Part shown: in pieces, positions 61,856-64,000 of the stretch
Numbering within the stretch: position 1 is the first letter of the stretch
How the letters are laid out: every line of letters begins with the position of its first letter
Source of the DNA: Actinomycetota bacterium
Lineage (GTDB): Bacteria > Actinomycetota > Geothermincolia > Geothermincolales > RBG-13-55-18
DNA length: 64,000 nucleotides
Assembly (NCBI GenBank): GCA_040757835.1
Contig: JBFLWJ010000001.1
Span: 88,836-152,835, forward strand
Direction of reading: 5' to 3'
Position numbers and translations under genes: made by a program
The notes under the pieces: generated by a model
What the model was told of the DNA's origin: nothing
What the model saw: the letters and a program-made list of their open reading frames with translations, nothing else
The model's database searches: none

Positions 61856-62260
61856 TCACAGTCCGTGACAAGAGAGGCAGGTAATGGGAAATGGGGTCAA
61901 GCCTCACAGCGTTCTTGGCACACATTATAGGTTTGAGTGCTGGGAAGCAGGGTTGGAATCCGTCCCCTGTACCTGCAGCGTATAACGTGGGCCTGACCCC
62001 ATCCTGCGGGGAAAGGAACGGACGTGGGTTATAGGCAATGGCGACCGGGGCCGGTATAAGTGCTTGCCCGCACCCTACGGGAAAGGCGGAGCGGAGTGCG
62101 CGGACCGACAGGTTACGGGGCGAGGCGTGAGTATATGTAATTGGAAACGGGAGTCAGGCCTTCAACCGCTCGCCTGCGGCTCGCGACATAACGCCCGACC
62201 CCACCCCGCGGGGAACAGGACGAGCGGAAACGGGAAGACCGTAGTGGGAGGAAACGGGAG
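61856..62260 (+). repeat. Array of hairpin repeat units between acsE and the flavoprotein genes
   Basis: At least three units follow one another. The first, 61881-62015, is bounded by ATGGGGTCAAGCC and GGCCTGACCCCAT, forming a long hairpin-like structure. The second, near 62036-62100, starts CAATGGCGACCGGGGCCGG and resembles the units at 58711 and 58815. The third, 62113-62225, starts with GGTTACGGGGCGAGGCGT and a GGAAACGGGAGTCAGGCC arm answered by GCCCGACCCCAC. Each ends with a CCCNNCGGGGAA-like block. No gene is supported in this gap. Confidence 0.8.
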
Positions 62261-62266
62261 AATAAG

Positions 62267-62788
62267 ATGAACGACGCAGCCTGTGAGTGCAGCAAACGCT
62301 TCGCGGACCCGGACGACCTGGCCCCCCTGCAGGTCATCCTGGAGAGGTACAGCGGGGAGAAGGGCGCGCTCATCCCCATGCTCCAGGACGCGCAGGAGGC
62401 CTACGGCTACCTGGACGAAAAGGTGATGCGGGCCCTGGCCAGGGGGGCGGGATACCAGTTGAGCCAGGTCTATGGCGTGGCAACCTTCTACACCCAGTTC
62501 AGGTTGGAGCCCATCGGCGAGCACCTCATCCGCGTCTGTCACGGCACGGCATGCCACGTGGCGGGAGCGGAGCTGATCTCGGAAGAGATCGCCAACCTCC
62601 TGGGCATCAAGGACGGCCAGACCACCCCGGACATGAAGTTCACGGTGGAGTCGGTGATGTGCGTGGGGGCCTGTTCCCTGTCGCCCATCATGATCGTGGA
62701 CGAGGACACCCACGGCAAGCTGAAGCCGGCCAATATCCGCAGGGTGCTCAAGAAGTACCGGGGCGATGGCGGGGAGGCGGAAGAATGA
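62267..62788 (+). CDS. NADH dehydrogenase 24-kDa-type [2Fe-2S] subunit (NuoE/HydC/HndA family)
   Basis: A 173-residue thioredoxin-like ferredoxin. Cluster ligands are Cys91, Cys96, Cys132 and Cys136 (CHGTACHV and CVGACSLSP). Such subunits occur with NuoF-type flavoproteins in complex I, electron-bifurcating hydrogenases and NAD-linked formate dehydrogenases. Without the catalytic subunit I cannot tell which. It overlaps the next gene by four bases (ATGA), and the pair is linked to the Wood-Ljungdahl cluster by position. Its ribosome binding site GGGAGGAAACGGGAG is just after the repeats. Confidence 0.92.
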   Translation: MNDAACECSKRFADPDDLAPLQVILERYSGEKGALIPMLQDAQEAYGYLDEKVMRALARGAGYQLSQVYGVATFYTQFRLEPIGEHLIRVCHGTACHVAGAELISEEIANLLGIKDGQTTPDMKFTVESVMCVGACSLSPIMIVDEDTHGKLKPANIRRVLKKYRGDGGEAEE

Positions 62789-64000
62789 GCGCGGGCGGCA
62801 AGACCAAGCTGGTGCTGGGCTACGGCACCTGCGGCATCGCCGCCGGGGCCGCGGCGGTCAAGGAAGCCCTGGAAAACGAGCTGGCAACGGGCAAGTACCA
62901 GGCCTACCTGGATATCGCGGGATGCATGGGCGTGTGTTTCCGGGAACCCGTGGTGGAGGTGACCACCCCGGAGGGCCTGTCCATCGTCTACGGGGACCTC
63001 ACCGCCAAGCGCGTCCCGCAAATGCTCGAGGCGGTGGCGGGGGGCGAGGTCATAGATGACTGGGTGGTGCAGCGCTCGGACGACGCCGAGGCCGCGGAGG
63101 GCGATTTCCTCTCCAACCAGCACCGCATAGTACTGCGCAATTGCGGCAACATAAACCCCGAGAGCATGGAGGAGTACATAGCCGCCGGCGGATACGAGGC
63201 GGCCCGCAAGGCCTTGACCTCAATGTCCCCGGAGGACACCATCGACGAGGTGGCGAGGTCGGGCATCCGCGGCCGCGGCGGCGCCGGCTTTCCCACCGGC
63301 ACCAAGTGGGGCTTCGCGCGCAAGGCGGCCGGGGACCAGAAGTACCTGGTATGCAACGCCGACGAGGGCGACCCGGGCGCCTTCATGGACCGCAGCGTGC
63401 TCGAGGGCGACCCCCATGCGGTGATCGAGGGCATGATCATCGCCGGATACGCCATCGGGGCCACCCAGGCCTACATCTACTGCCGCGCCGAGTATCCGCT
63501 GGCCCTGAAGCGGCTGGAGATCGCACTGGCAGCCTGCCGCGAGTGGGGGTACCTGGGCAAAGGCATCTTCGGCACCGACTGGGATTTCGACATCAAGATC
63601 AAAAAGGGTGCCGGCGCCTTCGTGTGCGGCGAAGAGACGGCCCTCATTGCCTCCATCGAGGGCAAGCGGGGCATGCCCCGCCCGCGGCCGCCCTTCCCGG
63701 CCAACGAAGGCCTGTGGGGCAAACCCACCAATATCAACAACGTGGAGACCCTGGCGGCCATCCCCTGGATCATCGCCAACGGCGGCGACCGCTACGCCTC
63801 CGTGGGCACTGAGAAGAGCAAGGGGACCAAGGTCTTCTGCCTGGCCGGCAAGGTGCGACGCAGCGGCCTGGCCGAGGTCCCCATGGGCTACACCCTGCGC
63901 CAGGTCATCTTCGACGTCGGGGGGGGCGTGCAGGCGGGAAAAGAGTTCAAGGCGGTGCAGATGGGAGGGCCCTCGGGGGGGTGCCTTCCCGCCAGCCTCC
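62785..64000 (+). CDS. NADH-binding flavoprotein (NuoF/HydB family), cut by window end
   Basis: About 405 residues are visible and the gene runs off the window. The N-terminal ~120 residues are a second thioredoxin-like 2Fe-2S domain (GYGTCGIAAGA, AGCMGVCFREP), as in HydB of bifurcating hydrogenases and similar formate dehydrogenase subunits. The NuoF core follows: RGRGGAGFPTGTKWGF, NADEGDPGAFMDR (FMN/NADH) and GAGAFVCGEETALIASIEG. With the previous gene it forms the NADH module of a bifurcating hydrogenase or formate dehydrogenase. Confidence 0.93.
   Translation, partial: MSAGGKTKLVLGYGTCGIAAGAAAVKEALENELATGKYQAYLDIAGCMGVCFREPVVEVTTPEGLSIVYGDLTAKRVPQMLEAVAGGEVIDDWVVQRSDDAEAAEGDFLSNQHRIVLRNCGNINPESMEEYIAAGGYEAARKALTSMSPEDTIDEVARSGIRGRGGAGFPTGTKWGFARKAAGDQKYLVCNADEGDPGAFMDRSVLEGDPHAVIEGMIIAGYAIGATQAYIYCRAEYPLALKRLEIALAACREWGYLGKGIFGTDWDFDIKIKKGAGAFVCGEETALIASIEGKRGMPRPRPPFPANEGLWGKPTNINNVETLAAIPWIIANGGDRYASVGTEKSKGTKVFCLAGKVRRSGLAEVPMGYTLRQVIFDVGGGVQAGKEFKAVQMGGPSGGCLPASL

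Noticed and set aside
61856..62260. Small protein genes in the gap after acsE
   Set aside because: Short frames exist, but all run through repeat hairpins with no credible ribosome site or conservation signal.

Overview
The window is a GC-rich bacterial chromosome segment from an anaerobe that makes or uses acetyl-CoA through the Wood-Ljungdahl pathway. About 55 genes can be supported. The bacterial-type acetyl-CoA synthase, the Rnf complex, the glycyl radical enzyme and several acyl-CoA dehydrogenases point to an anaerobic, probably uncultured lineage. High GC, and a methyltransferase / GH57 / GT4 trio resembling the mycobacterial Rv3030-Rv3032 locus, make an anaerobic actinobacterial lineage my best guess. 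Chloroflexota or another GC-rich phylum is not excluded. No tRNA, rRNA, CRISPR array, transposase or prophage gene was seen.

Layout. Positions 1-4509 (+) are a beta-oxidation-type operon: the end of a 3-hydroxyacyl-CoA dehydrogenase, two enoyl-CoA hydratase-family proteins and two acyl-CoA dehydrogenases. It is followed by a MoaD-like small protein, an FAD oxidoreductase and a B12-binding radical SAM protein (to 7810). A lower-GC stretch carries a lipoprotein (-) and a divergent acyl-CoA dehydrogenase (+). Positions 10007-14161 hold a glycyl radical enzyme, its activase and a flavin-binding protein. After an FAD protein (-) and an unrecognised protein (+), 16826-22016 (-) is a complete rnfCDGEAB operon with a divergent rseC-like gene. 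Positions 22644-28577 hold a degenerate GGDEF protein, a pseudopilin, two small membrane proteins and an ECF-type transporter operon with a Gx-family and a NusG-II protein. Positions 28698-34589 hold a methyltransferase, an acyltransferase, a GalT-like enzyme, an MFS pump and an NDP-forming acyl-CoA synthetase subunit. Positions 34891-41822 (-) form a polysaccharide-type cluster (GT4, methyltransferase, GH57, methyltransferase, a 54-residue membrane protein, an isochorismatase-like hydrolase and an FAD oxidoreductase).

The last 20 kb (43552-64000, +) is the Wood-Ljungdahl cluster: fhs, acsV (RACo), cooC, fchA, folD, acsD, acsA, acsB, acsC, metV, metF, a core methionine synthase-like gene, lipA, acsE, and two NADH-dehydrogenase-type flavoprotein genes, the last cut by the window edge. 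Together these take formate to methyl-H4folate, move the methyl group to the corrinoid protein and join it to CO on acetyl-CoA synthase. Rnf can couple the ferredoxin/NAD balance to ion transport. A well-formed promoter with a roughly 190-nt leader precedes fhs.

The most unusual signals are: a family of hairpin repeat units between modules of the Wood-Ljungdahl cluster; a FolD that has lost the cyclohydrolase lysine beside a dedicated cyclohydrolase gene; a probable corrinoid-dependent methionine synthase whose start lies in a repeat; an RnfD with Ser at the flavinylation position; an acyl-CoA dehydrogenase with Asp for the catalytic Glu; an unassigned glycyl radical system; and the Rv3030-3032-like cluster.
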